In this document: positions 10,402 through 24,246 of the stretch, one piece after another
How the letters are laid out: every line of letters begins with the position of its first letter
Position numbering within the stretch: the first letter of the stretch is position 1
DNA from: Hippophae tibetana
Lineage: Eukaryota > Streptophyta > Magnoliopsida > Rosales > Elaeagnaceae
Length of the DNA stretch: 64,000 nt
Assembly (NCBI GenBank): GCA_037013495.1
Contig: CM072810.1
Span: forward strand, 29,913,843 to 29,977,842
Reading direction: 5' to 3'
Position numbers and translations under genes: made by a program
Notes under the pieces: generated by a model
The model's database searches: none
Seen by the model: the letters and a program-made list of their open reading frames with translations, nothing else
Told to the model about the DNA's origin: nothing

Positions 10402-11829
10402 TAATTAGAGGTCTAAAATAATTATTACGATTAATTTAAAATTGTACTTCTTCGAAACAACATGAATGATTTTGGAGACCACTCATATAAGCATTTCCAC
10501 ATTTAAATAATTCTAGAATTATGACGTTGAATTGAAGTTTGGATTTCTATAACATGCAAGAGGATGAAACTTTTGACAAAATCTTTGCATGTTTTTCAAA
10601 CATTATCAAGTACTTGTAAAACTTAGGTGGACCTATTAGTAAAGAAAATTAGATTGAGAAATTCATTCCTATAATACCTTATCATTTTCAAGCCAAAGTT
10701 ACCTTGCTTTAGTCCATGTAGAAGCCCATTGAACATACTCTTAAATGAATCTGTTGGGTAAGTATTCGAACTGCATCACTTTTGGCCGACATAGAGCAAT
10801 CTACTTTCGAGGAGGGAAAGAACTTGGCCCTCAAGACATCAAGGATAGTGGTCCGAGCAAACATGATTTTGACCCAATTGTTAGAAATGATGACTCTAAT
10901 CCCAATGAAGAGAAAAAGGCTCTACTTGCCGAGAGATTAACCAAACTTTTTAGAAATAAGAAACCTTTTTTTTATGATTATTTAAAAAAAGGTAATTAGA
11001 GCTCTCAAATGATTATTACAATGAATTTAAAATTGTACTTCTTGAAAACAACATGAATGATTTTTTAGACCACTCATATAAGCATTTCAACATTTAAATA
11101 ATTCTAGAATTATGAAGTTGAATTGAAGTTTGGAATTCTATAACATGCAAGAGGATGAAACTTTTGACAAAGTCCTTGCATGTTTTTCAAACATTATCAT
11201 GTACTTGTAAAACTTAAGTGGACCTATTAGTAAAGAAAATTAGATTGAGAAATTCATTCCTATAATACCTTATCATTTTCAAGCCAAAGTTACCTTGCTT
11301 TAGTCCATGTAGAAGCCCATTAAACATACACTTAAATGAATCTATTGGGCAAGTATTCGAACTGCATCACTTTTGGTCGAGATAGAGCATTCTACTTTCG
11401 AGGAGGGTAAGAACTTGGCCCTCAAGACATCAAGGATAGTGGTCCGATCGATCATGATTTTCACCCAATTGTTAGAAATGATGACTCTAATCCCAATGAA
11501 GAGAAAAAGGCTCTACTTGCCGAGAGATTAACCAAATTTTTTAGAAAGAAGAAACCTTTTTTTTATGATTATTTAAAAAAAGGTAATTAGAGCTCTCAAA
11601 TGATTATTACAATGAATTTAAAATTGTACTTCTTGAAAACTACATGAATGATTTTGGAGACCACTCATATAAGCATTTCGACATTTAAATAATTCTAGAA
11701 TTATGAAGTTGAATTGAAGTGTGGAATTCTATAACATGCAAGAGGATGAAACTTTTGACAAAGTCTTTTCATGTTTTTCAAACATTATCAAGTACTTGTA
11801 AAACTTAGGTGGACCTATTAGTAAATAAA

Positions 11830-13602
11830 ATTAGATTGAGAAATTCATTCCAATAATACCTTATCATTTTCAAGCCAAAGTTACCTTGTTTTAGTCCATT
11901 TACAAGCCCACTGAACATACTCTTAAATGAATCAGTTGGGCAAGTATTCGAACTACATAACTTGTGGCCAAGATGAGAGCAATCTACTTTCGAGGAGGGA
12001 AAGAACTTAGGTCTCAAGACATCAAGGATAGTTGATCGAGCGAACATGTTTTTGACCAAATTGTTAGAAATGATGACTCTAATCCCAATGAAGAGAAAAT
12101 GGCTCTACTTACGGAGAGATTTACCAAATTTCTTAGAAAGAAGAGACCCTTTTTTTGGATTATTTAAAAAAGGGTAATTAGAGCTCTAAAATAATTATTA
12201 CGATTAATTTAAAATTGTACTTCTTCGAAACAACATGAATGATTTTGGAGACCACTCATATAAGCATTTCCACATTTAAATAATTCTAGAATTATGACGT
12301 TGAATTGAAGTTTGGATTTCTATAACATGCAAGAGGATGAATCTTTTGACAAAATCTTTGCATGTTTTTCAAACATTATCAAGTACTTGTAAAACTTAGG
12401 TGGACCTATTAGTAAAGAAAATTAGATTGAGAAATTCATTCCTATAATACCTTATCATTTTCAAGCCAAAGTTACCTTGCTTTAGTCCATGTAGAAGCCC
12501 ATTGAACATACTCTTAAATGAATCTGTTGGGCAAGTATTCGAACTGCATCACTTTTGGCCGACATAGAGCAATCTACTTTCGAGGAGGGAAAGAACTTGG
12601 CCCTCAAGACATCAAGGATAATGGTCCGAGCAAACATGATTTTGACCCAATTGTTAGAAATGATGACTCTAATCCCAATGAAGAGAAAAAGGCTCTACTT
12701 GCCGAGAGATTAACCAAACTTTTTAGAAAGAAGAAACCTTTTTTTTATGATTATTTAAAAAAAGGTAATTAGAGTTCTCAAATGATTATTACAATGAATT
12801 TAAAATTGTACTTCTTGAAAACAACATGAATGATTTTTTAGACCACTCATATAAGCATTTCAACATTTAAATAATTCTAGAATTATGAAGTTGAATTGAA
12901 GTTTGGAATTCTATAACATGCAAGAGGATGAAACTTTTGACAAAGTCCTTGCATGTTTTTCAAACATTATCATGTACTTGTAAAACTTAAGTGGACCTAT
13001 TAGTAAAGAAAATTAGATTGAGAAATTCATTCCTATAATACCTTATCATTTTCAAGCCAAAGTTACCTTGCTTTAGTCCATGTAGAAGCCCATTAAACAT
13101 ACTCTTAAATGAATCTGTTGGGCAAGTATTCGAACTGCATCACTTTTGGTCGAGATAGAGCATTCTACTTTCGAGGAGGGTAAGAACTTGGCCCTCAAGA
13201 CATCAAGGATAGTGGTTCGATCGAACATGATTTTGACCCAATTGTTAGAAATGATGACTATAATCCCAATGAAGAGAAAAAGGCTCTACTTGCCGAGAGA
13301 TTAACCAAATTTTTTAGAAAGAAGAAACCTTTTTTTTATGATTATTTAAAAAAAGGTAATTAGAGCTCTCAAATGATTATTACAATGAATTTAAAATTGT
13401 ACTTCTTGAAAACTACATGAATGATTTTGGAGACCACTCATATAAGCATTTCGACATTTAAATAATTCTAGAATTATGAAGTTGAATTGAAGTTTGGAAT
13501 TCTATAACATGAAATAGGATGAAACTTTTGACAAAGTCTTTTCATGTTTTTCAAACATTATCAAGTACTTGTAAAACTTAGGTGGACCTATTAGTAAAGA
13601 AA
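11830..13602 (+). repeat. Three-monomer block A/B hybrid-C-D
   Basis: Monomers start at 11830, 12421 (C) and 13012 (D). The first begins as type A (ATTCCAATAATACC) and continues as type B (AGTTGATCG, AATAATTATTACGATTA, TCCACATTT, GGATTTCT). A crossover between A and B therefore fused two monomers into one and shortened the HOR. The C monomer has GGATAATGGTCC and the D has GATGACTATAATCC. Both rare variants return 2957-2958 bp downstream. Confidence 0.83.
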
Positions 13603-16560
13603 ATTAGATTGAGAAATTCATTCCAATAATACCTTATCATTTTCAAGCCAAAGTTACCTTGCTTTAGTCCATTTACAAGCCCACTGAACATACTCTTAAA
13701 TGAATCAGTTGGGCAAGTATTCGAACTACATAACTTGTGGCCAAGATGAGAGCAATCTACTTTCGAGGAGGGAAATAACTTAGGTCTCAAGACATCAAGG
13801 ATAGTGGATCGAGCGAACATGTTTTTGACCATATTGCTAGAAATGATGACTCTAATCCCAATGAAGAGAAAATGGCTCTACTTACGGAGAGATTTACCAA
13901 ATTTCTTAGAAAGAAGAGACCCCTTTTTTTGGATTATTTAAAAAAAGGTAATTAGAGGTCTAAAATGATTATTACGATGAATTTAAAATTGTACTTCTTC
14001 GAAACAACTTGAATGATTTTGGAGACCACTCATATAAGCATTTCAACATTTAAATAATTCTAGAATTATGAAGTTGAATTGATGTTTGGAATTCTATAAC
14101 ATGCAAGAGGATGAAACTTTTGACAAAGTCTTTGCATGTTTTTCAAACATTATCAAGTACTTGTAAAACTTAGGTGGACCTATTATTAAAGAAAATTAGA
14201 TTGAGAAATTCATACCTATAATACCTTATCATTTTCAAGCCAAAGTTACCTTGCTTTAGTCCATTTACAAGCCCACTGAACATACTCTTAAATGAATCAG
14301 TTGGGCAAGTATTCGAACTACATAACTTGTGGCCAAGATGAGAGCAATCTACTTTCGAGGAGGGAAATAACTTAGGTCTCAAGACATCAAGGATAGTGGA
14401 TCGAGCGAACATGTTTTTGACCATATTGCTAGAAATGATGACTCTAATCCCAATGAAGAGAAAATGGCTCTACTTACGGAGAGATTTACCAAATTTCTTA
14501 GAAAGAAGAGACCCCTTTTTTTGGATTATTTAAAAAAAGGTAATTAGAGGTCTAAAATGATTATTACGATGAATTTAAAATTGTACTTCTTCGAAACAAC
14601 TTGAATGATTTTGGAGACCACTCATATAAGCATTTCAACATTTAAATAATTCTAGAATTATGAAGTTGAATTGATGTTTGGAATTCTATAACATGCAAGA
14701 GGATGAAACTTTTGACAAAGTCTTTGCATGTTTTTCAAACATTATCAAGTACTTGTAAAACTTAGGTGGACCTATTATTAAAGAAAATTAGATTGAGAAA
14801 TTCATACCTATAATACCTTATCATTTTCAAGCCAAAGTTACCTTGCTTTAGTCCATTTACAAGCCCACTGAACATACTCTTAAATGAATCAGTTGGGCAA
14901 GTATTCGAACTACATAACTTGTGGCCAAGATGAGAGCAATCTACTTTCGAGGAGGGAAAAAACTTAGGTCTCAAGACATCAAGGATAGTTGATCGAGCGA
15001 ACATGTTTTTGACCAAATTGTTAGAAATGATGACTCTAATCCCAATGAAGAGAAAATGGCTCTACTTACGGAGAGATTTACCAAATTTCTTAGAAAGAAG
15101 AGACCCTTTTTTTGGATTATTTAAAAAAAGGTAATTAGAGGTCTAAAATAATTATTACGATTAATTTAAAATTGTACTTCTTCGAAACAACATGAATGAT
15201 TTTGGAGACCACTCATATAAGCATTTCCACATTTAAATAATTCTAGAATTATGACGTTGAATTGAAGTTTGGATTTCTATAACATGCAAGAGGATGAATC
15301 TTTTGACAAAATCTTTGCATGTTTTTCAGACATTATCAAGTACTTGTAAAACTTAGGTGGACCTATTAGTAAAGAAAATTAGATTGAGAAATTCATTCCT
15401 ATAATACCTTATCATTTTCAAGCCAAAGTTACCTTGCTTTAGTCCATGTAGAAGCCCATTGAACATACTCTTAAATGAATCTGTTGGGCAAGTATTCGAA
15501 CTGCATCACTTTTGGCCGACATAGAGCAATCTACTTTCGAGGAGGGAAAGAACTTGGCCCTCAAGACATCAAGGATAATGGTCCGAGCAAACATGATTTT
15601 GACCCAATTGTTAGAAATGATGACTCTAATCCCAATGAAGAGAAAAAGGCTCTACTTGCCGAGAGATTAACCAAACTTTTTAGAAAGAAGAAACCTTTTT
15701 TTTTATGATTATTTAAAAAAAGGTAATTAGAGTTCTCAAATGATTATTACAATGAATTTAAAATTGTACTTCTTGAAAACAACATGAATGATTTTTTAGA
15801 CCACTCATATAAGCATTTCAACATTTAAATAATTCTAGAATTATGAAGTTGAATTGAAGTTTGGAATTCTATAACATGCAAGAGGATGAAACTTTTGACA
15901 AAGTCCTTGCATGTTTTTCAAACATTATCATGTACTTGTAAAACTTAAGTGGACCTATTAGTAAAGAAAATTAGATTGAGAAATTCATTCCTATAATACC
16001 TTATCATTTTCAAGCCAAAGTTACCTTGCTTTAGTCCATGTAGAAGCCCATTAAACATACTCTTAAATGAATCTGTTGGGCAAGTATTCGAACTGCATCA
16101 CTTTTGGTCGAGATAGAGCATTCTACTTTCGAGGAGGGTAAGAACTTGGCCCTCAAGACATCAAGGATAGTGGTCCGATCGAACATGATTTTGACCCAAT
16201 TGTTAGAAATGATGACTATAATCCCAATGAAGAGAAAAAGGCTCTACTTGCCGAGAGATTAACCAAATTTTTTAGAAAGAAGAAACCTTTTTTTTATGAT
16301 TATTTAAAAAAAGGTAATTAGAGCTCTCAAATGATTATTACAATGAATTTAAAATTGTACTTCTTGAAAACTACATGAATGATTTTGGAGACCACTCATA
16401 TAAGCATTTCGACATTTAAATAATTCTAGAATTATGAAGTTGAATTGAAGTTTGGAATTCTATAACATGAAATAGGATGAAACTTTTGACAAAGTCTTTT
16501 CATGTTTTTCAAACATTATCAAGTACTTGTAAAACTTAGGTGGACCTATTAGTAAAGAAA
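13603..16560 (+). repeat. Five-monomer HOR variant A-A-B-C-D
   Basis: Monomers start at 13603 (A), 14195 (A), 14787 (B), 15378 (C) and 15970 (D). The two A monomers are near-identical apart from the start, where the second has a B-type ATACCTATA head. Both carry GGAAATAACTTAGG and GATGTTTGGAATTC. The extra A is thus a local one-monomer duplication. C and D keep the rare variants of the preceding block, giving a five-monomer period from 12421 to 15378. Confidence 0.84.
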
Positions 16561-19517
16561 ATTAGATTGAGAAATTCATTCCAATAATACCTTATCATTT
16601 TCAAGCCAAAGTTACCTTGCTTTAGTCCATTTACAAGCCCACTGAACATACTCTTAAATGAATCAGTTGGGCAAGTATTCGAACTACATAACTTGTGGCC
16701 AAGATGAGAGCAATCTACTTTCGAGGAGGGAAATAACTTAGGTCTCAAGACATCAAGGATAGTGGATCGAGCGAACATGTTTTTGACCATATTGCTAGAA
16801 ATGATGACTCTAATCCCAATGAAGAGAAAATGGCTCTACTTACGGAGAGATTTACCAAATTTCTTAGAAAGAAGAGACCCCTTTTTTTGGATTATTTAAA
16901 AAAAGGTAATTAGAGGTCTAAAATGATTATTACGATGAATTTAAAATTGTACTTCTTCGAAACAACTTGAATGATTTTGGAGACCACTCATATAAGCATT
17001 TCAACATTTAAATAATTCTAGAATTATGAAGTTGAATTGATGTTTGGAATTCTATAACATGCAAGAGGATGAAACTTTTGACAAAGTCTTTGCATGTTTT
17101 TCAAACATTATCAAGTACTTGTAAAACTTAGGTGGACCTATTATTAAAGAAAATTAGATTGAGAAATTCATACCTATAATACCTTATCATTTTCAAGCCA
17201 AAGTTACCTTGCTTTAGTCCATTTACAAGCCCACTGAACATACTCTTAAATGAATCAGTTGGGCAAGTATTCGAACTACATAACTTGTGGCCAAGATGAG
17301 AGCAATCTACTTTCGAGGAGGGAAAAAACTTAGGTCTCAAGACATCAAGGATAGTTGATCGAGCGAACATGTTTTTGACCAAATTGTTAGAAATGATGAC
17401 TCTAATCCCAATGAAGAGAAAATGGCTCTACTTACGGAGAGATTTACCAAATTTCTTAGAAAGAAGAGACCCTTTTTTTGGATTATTTAAAAAAAGGTAA
17501 TTAGAATTCTAAAATAATTATTACGATTAATTTAAAATTGTACTTCTTCGAAACAACATGAATGATTTTGGAGACCACTCATATAAGCATTTCCACATTT
17601 AAATAATTCTAGAATTATGACGTTGAATTGAAGTTTGGATTTCTATAACATGCAAGAGGATGAAACTTTTGACAAAATCTTTGCATGTTTTTCAAACATT
17701 ATCAAGTACTTGTAAAACTTAGGTGGACCTATTAGTAAAGAAAAGTAGATTGAGAAATTCATTCCTATAATACCTTATCATTTTCAAGCCAAAGTTACCT
17801 TGCTTTAGTCCATGTAGAAGCCCATTGAACATACTCTTAAATGAATCTGTTGGGCAAGTATTCGAACTGCATCACTTTTGGCCGACATAGAGCAATCTAC
17901 TTTCGAGGAGGGAAAGAACTTGGCCCTCAAGACATCAAGGATAGTGGTCCGAGCAAACATGATTTTGACCCAATTGTTAGAAATGATGACTCTAATCCCA
18001 ATGAAGAGAAAAAGGCTCTACTTGCCGAGAGATTAACCAAACTTTTTAGAAAGAAGAAACCTTTTTTTTATGATTATTTAAAAAAAGGTAATTAGAGCTC
18101 TCAAATGATTATTACAATGAATTTAAAATTGTACTTCTTGAAAACAACATGAATGATTTTTTAGACCACTCATATAAGCATTTCAACATTTAAATAATTC
18201 TAGAATTATGAAGTTGAATTGAAGTTTGGAATTCTATAACATGCAAGAGGATGAAACTTTTGACAAAGTCCTTGCATGTTTTTCAAACATTATCATGTAC
18301 TTGTAAAACTTAAGTGGACCTATTAGTAAAGAAAATTAGATTGAGAAATTCATTCCTATAATACCTTATCATTTTCAAGCCAAAGTTACCTTGCTTTAGT
18401 CCATTTACAAGCCCACTGAACATACTCTTAAATGAATCAGTTGGGCAAGTATTCGAACTACATAACTTGTGGCCAAGATGAGAGCAATCTACTTTCGAGG
18501 AGGGAAATAACTTAGGTCTCAAGACATCAAGGATAGTGGATCGAGCGAACATGTTTTTGACCAAATTGCTAGAAATGATGACTCTAATCCCAATGAAGAG
18601 AAAATGGCTCTACTTACGGAGAGATTTACCAAATTTCTTAGAAAGAAGAGACCCCTTTTTTTGGATTATTTAAAAAAAGGTAATTAGAGGTCTAAAATGA
18701 TTATTACGATGAATTTAAAATTGTACTTCTTCGAAACAACTTGAATGATTTTGGAGACCACTCATATAAGCATTTCAACATTTAAATAATTCTAGAATTA
18801 TGAAGTTGAATTGAAGTTTGGAATTCTATAACATGCAAGAGGATGAAACTTTTGACAAAGTCCTTGCATGTTTTTCAAACATTATCATGTACTTGTAAAA
18901 CTTAAGTGGACCTATTAGTAAAGAAAATTAGATTGAGAAATTCATTCCTATAATACCTTATCATTTTCAAGAAAAAGTTACCTTGCTTTAGTCCATGTAG
19001 AAGCCCATTAAACATACTCTTAAATGAATCTGTTGGGCAAGTATTCGAACTGCATCACTTTTGGTCGAGATAGAGCATTCTACTTTCGAGGAGGGTAAGA
19101 ACTTGGCCCTCAAGACATCAAGGATAGTGGTCCGATCGAACATGATTTTGACCCAATTGTTAGAAATGATGACTATAATCCCAATGAAGAGAAAAAGGCT
19201 CTACTTGCCGAGAGATTAACCAAATTTTTTAGAAAGAAGAAACCTTTTTTTTATGATTATTTAAAAAAAGGTAATTAGAGCTCTCAAATGATTATTACAA
19301 TGAATTTAAAATTGTACTTCTTGAAAACTACATGAATGATTTTGGAGACCACTCATATAAGCATTTCGACATTTAAATAATTCTAGAATTATGAAGTTGA
19401 ATTGAAGTTTGGAATTCTATAACATGAAATAGGATGAAACTTTTGACAAAGTCTTTTCATGTTTTTCAAACATTATCAAGTACTTGTAAAACTTAGGTGG
19501 ACCTATTAGTAAAGAAA
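16561..19517 (+). repeat. Five-monomer HOR variant A-B-C-A*-D
   Basis: Monomers start at 16561 (A), 17153 (B), 17744 (C), 18335 (A*) and 18927 (D). A* starts with a C/D-type ATTCCTATAATACC head, has an A body (GGAAATAACTTAGG, GTGGATCG, AACTTGAATG), and ends with the C-type tail (GTCCTTGCATG, CATGTACTTG, CTTAAGTGG). It is therefore an A insert flanked by C/D sequence on both sides. B has an unusual TTAGAATTCTAAAATAATT join and C starts AAAGTAGATTG; both recur 2957 bp on. Confidence 0.83.
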
Positions 19518-21882
19518 ATTAGATTGAGAAATTCATTCCAATAATACCTTATCATTTTCAAGCCAAAGTTACCTTGCTTTAGTCCATTTACAAGCCCACT
19601 GAACATACTCTTAAATGAATCAGTTGGGCAAGTATTCGAACTACATAACTTGTGGCCAAGATGAGAGCAATCTACTTTCGAGGAGGGAAATAACTTAGGT
19701 CTCAAGACATCAAGGATAGTGGATCGAGCGAACATGTTTTTGACCATATTGCTAGAAATGATGACTCTAATCCCAATGAAGAGAAAATGGCTCTACTTAC
19801 GGAGAGATTTACCAAATTTCTTAGAAAGAAGAGACCCCTTTTTTTGGATTATTTAAAAAAAGGTAATTAGAGGTCTAAAATGATTATTACGATGAATTTA
19901 AAATTGTACTTCTTCGAAACAACTTGAATGATTTTGGAGACCACTCATATAAGCATTTCAACATTTAAATAATTCTAGAATTATGAAGTTGAATTGATGT
20001 TTGGAATTCTATAACATGCAAGAGGATGAAACTTTTGACAAAGTCTTTGCATGTTTTTCAAACATTATCAAGTACTTGTAAAACTTAGGTGGACCTATTA
20101 TTAAAGAAAATTAGATTGAGAAATTCATACCTATAATACCTTATCATTTTCAAGCCAAAGTTACCTTGCTTTAGTCCATTTACAAGCCCACTGAACATAC
20201 TCTTAAATGAATCAGTTGGGCAAGTATTCGAACTACATAACTTGTGGCCAAGATGAGAGCAATCTACTTTCGAGGAGGGAAAAAACTTAGGTCTCAAGAC
20301 ATCAAGGATAGTTGATCGAGCGAACATGTTTTTGACCAAATTGTTAGAAATGATGACTCTAATCCCAATGAAGAGAAAATGGCTCTACTTACGGAGAGAT
20401 TTACCAAATTTCTTAGAAAGAAGAGACCCTTTTTTTGGATTATTTAAAAAAAGGTAATTAGAATTCTAAAATAATTATTACGATTAATTTAAAATTGTAC
20501 TTCTTCGAAACAACATGAATGATTTTGGAGACCACTCATATAAGCATTTCCACATTTAAATAATTCTAGAATTATGACGTTGAATTGAAGTTTGGATTTC
20601 TATAACATGCAAGAGGATGAAACTTTTGACAAAATCTTTGCATGTTTTTCAAACATTATCAAGTACTTGTAAAACTTAGGTGGACCTATTAGTAAAGAAA
20701 AGTAGATTGAGAAATTCATTCCTATAATACCTTATCATTTTCAAGCCAAAGTTACCTTGCTTTAGTCCATGTAGAAGCCCATTGAACATACTCTTAAATG
20801 AATCTGTTGGGCAAGTATTCGAACTGCATCACTTTTGGCCGACATAGAGCAATCTACTTTCGAGGAGGGAAAGAACTTGGCCCTCAAGACATCAAGGATA
20901 GTGGTCCGAGCAAACATGATTTTGACCCAATTGTTAGAAATGATGACTCTAATCCCAATGAAGAGAAAAAGGCTCTACTTGCCGAGAGATTAACCAAACT
21001 TTTTAGAAAGAAGAAACCTTTTTTTTATGATTATTTAAAAAAAGGTAATTAGAGCTCTCAAATGATTATTACAATGAATTTAAAATTGTACTTCTTGAAA
21101 ACAACATGAATGATTTTTTAGACCACTCATATAAGCATTTCAACATTTAAATAATTCTAGAATTATGAAGTTGAATTGAAGTTTGGAATTCTATAACATG
21201 CAAGAGGATGAAACTTTTGACAAAGTCCTTGCATGTTTTTCAAACATTATCATGTACTTGTAAAACTTAAGTGGACCTATTAGTAAAGAAAATTAGATTG
21301 AGAAATTCATTCCTATAATACCTTATCATTTTCAAGCCAAAGTTACCTTGCTTTAGTCCATGTAGAAGCCCATTAAACATACTCTTAAATGAATCTGTTG
21401 GGCAAGTATTCGAACTGCATCACTTTTGGTCGAGATAGAGCATTCTACTTTCGAGGAGGGTAAGAACTTGGCCCTCAAGACATCAAGGATAGTGGTCCGA
21501 TCGAACATGATTTTGACCCAATTGTTAGAAATGATGACTCTAATCCCAATGAAGAGAAAAAGGCTCTACTTGCCGAGAGATTAACCAAATGTTTTAGAAA
21601 GAAGAAACCTTTTTTTTATGATTATTTAAAAAAAGGTAATTAGAGCTCTCAAATGATTATTACAATGAATTTAAAATTGTACTTCTTGAAAACTACATGA
21701 ATGCTTTTGGAGACCACTCATATAAGCATTTCGACATTTAAATAATTCTAGAATTATGAAGTTGAATTGAAGTTTGGAATTCTATAACATGCAAGAGGAT
21801 GAAACTTTTGACAAAGTCTTTTCATGTTTTTCAAACATTATCAAGTACTTGTAAAACTTAGGTGGACCTATTAGTAAAGAAA
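19518..21882 (+). repeat. Canonical four-monomer HOR A-B-C-D
   Basis: Monomers start at 19518 (A), 20110 (B), 20701 (C) and 21292 (D), total 2365 bp. A, B and C repeat the private variants of the block at 16561, but the A* monomer is absent. The copy number of A* therefore changed between sister blocks. The D monomer carries CATGAATGCTTTTGG, shared with the D at 31346. Confidence 0.87.
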
Positions 21883-24246
21883 ATTAGATTGAGAAATTCA
21901 TTCCAATAATACCTTATCATTTTCAAGCCAAAGTTACCTTGCTTTAGTCCATTTACAAGCCCACTGAACATACTCTTAAATGAATCAGTTGGGCAAGTAT
22001 TCGAACTACATAACTTGTGGCCAAGATGAGAGCAATCTACTTTCGAGGAGGGAAATAACTTAGGTCTCAAGTCATCAAGGATAGTGGATCGAGCGAACAT
22101 GTTTTTGACCAAATTGCTAGAAATGATGACTCTAATCCCAATGAAGAGAAAATGGCTCTACTTACGGAGAGATTTACCAAATTTCTTAGAAAGAAGAGAC
22201 CCCTTTTTTGGATTATTTAAAAAAAGGTAATTAGAGGTCTAAAATGATTATTACTATGAATTTAAAATTGTACTTCTTCGAAACAACTTGAATTATTTTG
22301 GAGACCACTCATATAAGCATTTCAACATTTAAATAATTCTAGAATTATGAAGTTGAATTGAAGTTTGGAATTCTATAACATGCAAGAGGATGAAACTTTT
22401 GACAAAGTCTTTGCATGTTTTTCAAACATTATCAAGTACTTGTAAAACTTAGGTGGACCTATTATTAAAGAAAATTAGATTGAGAAATTCATACCTATAA
22501 TACCTTATCATTTTCAAGCCAAAGTTACCTTGCTTTAGTCCATTTACAAGCCCACTGAACATACTCTTAAATGAATTAGTTGGGCAAGTATTCGAACTAC
22601 ATAACTTGTGGCCAAGATGAGAGCAATCTACTTTCGAGGAAGGAAAAAACTTAGGTCTCAAGACATCAAGGATAGTTGATCGAGCGAACATGTTTTTGAC
22701 CAAATTGTTAGAAATGATGACTCTAATCCCAATGAAGAGAAAATGGCTCTACTTACGGAGAGATTTACCAAATTTCTTAGAAAGAAGAGACCCTTTTTTT
22801 GGATTATTTAAAAAAAGGTAATTAGAGGTCTAAAATAATTATTACGATTAATTTAAAATTGTACTTCTTCGAAACAACATGAATGATTTTGGAGACCACT
22901 CATATAAGCATTTCCACATTTAAATAATTCTAGAATTATGACGTTGAATTGAAGTTTGGATTTCTATAACATGCAAGAGGATGAAACTTTTGACAAAATC
23001 TTTGCATGTTTTTCAAACATTATCAAGTACTTGTAAAACTTAGGTGGACCTATTAGTAAAGAAAATTAGATTGAGAAAATTCATTCCTATAATACCTTAT
23101 CATTTTCAAGCCAAAGTTACCTTGCTTTAGTCCATGTAGAAGCCCATTGAACATACTCTTAAATGAATCTGTTGGGCAAGTATTCGAACTGCATCACTTT
23201 TGGCCGACATAGAGCAATCTACTTTCGAGGAGGGAAAGAACTTGGCCCTCAAGACATCAAGGATAGTGGTCCGAGCAAACATGATTTTGACAAAATTGTT
23301 AGAAATGATGACTCTAATCCCAATGAAGAGAAAAAGGCTCTACTTGCCGAGAGATTAACCAAACTTTTTAGAAAGAAGAAACCTTTTTTTATGATTATTT
23401 AAAAAAAGGTAATTAGAGCTCTCAAATGATTATTACAATGAATTTAAAATTGTACTTCTTGAAAACAACATGAATGATTTTTTAGACCACTCATATAAGC
23501 ATTTCAACATTTAAATAATTCTAGAATTATGAAGTTGAATTGAAGTTTGGAATTCTATAACATGCAAGAGGATGAAACTTTTGACAAAGTCCTTGCATGT
23601 TTTTCAAACATTATCATGTACTTGTAAAACTTAAGTGGACCTATTAGTAAAGAAAATTAGATTGAGAAATTCATTCCTATAATACCTTATCATTTTCAAG
23701 CCAAAGTTACCTTGCTTTAGTCCATGTAGAAGCAAATTAAACATACACTTAAATGAATCTATTGGGCAAGTATTCGAACTGCATCACTTTTGGTCGAGAT
23801 AGAGCATTCTACTTTCGAGGAGGGTAAGAACTTGGCCCTCAAGACATCAAGGATAGTGGTCCGATCGAACATGATTTTGACCCAATTGTTAGAAATGATG
23901 ACTCTAATCCCAATGAAGAGAAAAAGGCTCTACTTGCCGAGAGATTAACCAAATTATTTAGAAAGAAGAAACCTTTTTTTTATGATTATTTAAAAAAAGG
24001 TAATTAGAGCTCTCAAATGATTATTACAATGAATTTAAAATTGTACTTCTTGAAAACTACATGAATGATTTTGGAGACCACTCATATAAGCATTTCGACA
24101 TTTAAATAATTCTAGAATTATGAAGTTGACTTGAAGTGTGGAATTCTATAACATGCAAGAGGATGAAACTTTTGACAAAGTCTTTTCATGTTTTTCAAAC
24201 ATTATCAAGTACTTGTAAAACTTAGGTGGACCTATTAGTAAAGAAA
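21883..24246 (+). repeat. Canonical four-monomer HOR A-B-C-D
   Basis: Monomers start at 21883 (A), 22474 (B), 23066 (C) and 23656 (D), total 2364 bp. The A monomer has CTCAAGTCATCAAGG, shared with the A at 31937. B has AATGAATTAGTTGGG, shared with B at 27206 and 29571. C has an extra A in its head (GAGAAAATTC) and a shortened T-tract. D has GAAGCAAATTAAAC and the CACTTAAATGAATCTATTGG subtype. Confidence 0.86.

Larger units (their letters stand above)
9465..11829 (+). repeat. Canonical four-monomer HOR A-B-C-D
   Basis: Monomers start at 9465 (A), 10057 (B), 10648 (C) and 11239 (D), total 2365 bp. The D monomer carries CATACACTTAAATGAATCTA and lacks the usual D word CATGAAATAGG, having CATGCAAGAGG instead. 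That D subtype recurs at 23656. The B monomer has ATCTCAATGAAGATAAAATG, a private pair of substitutions near 10310. Confidence 0.88.
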
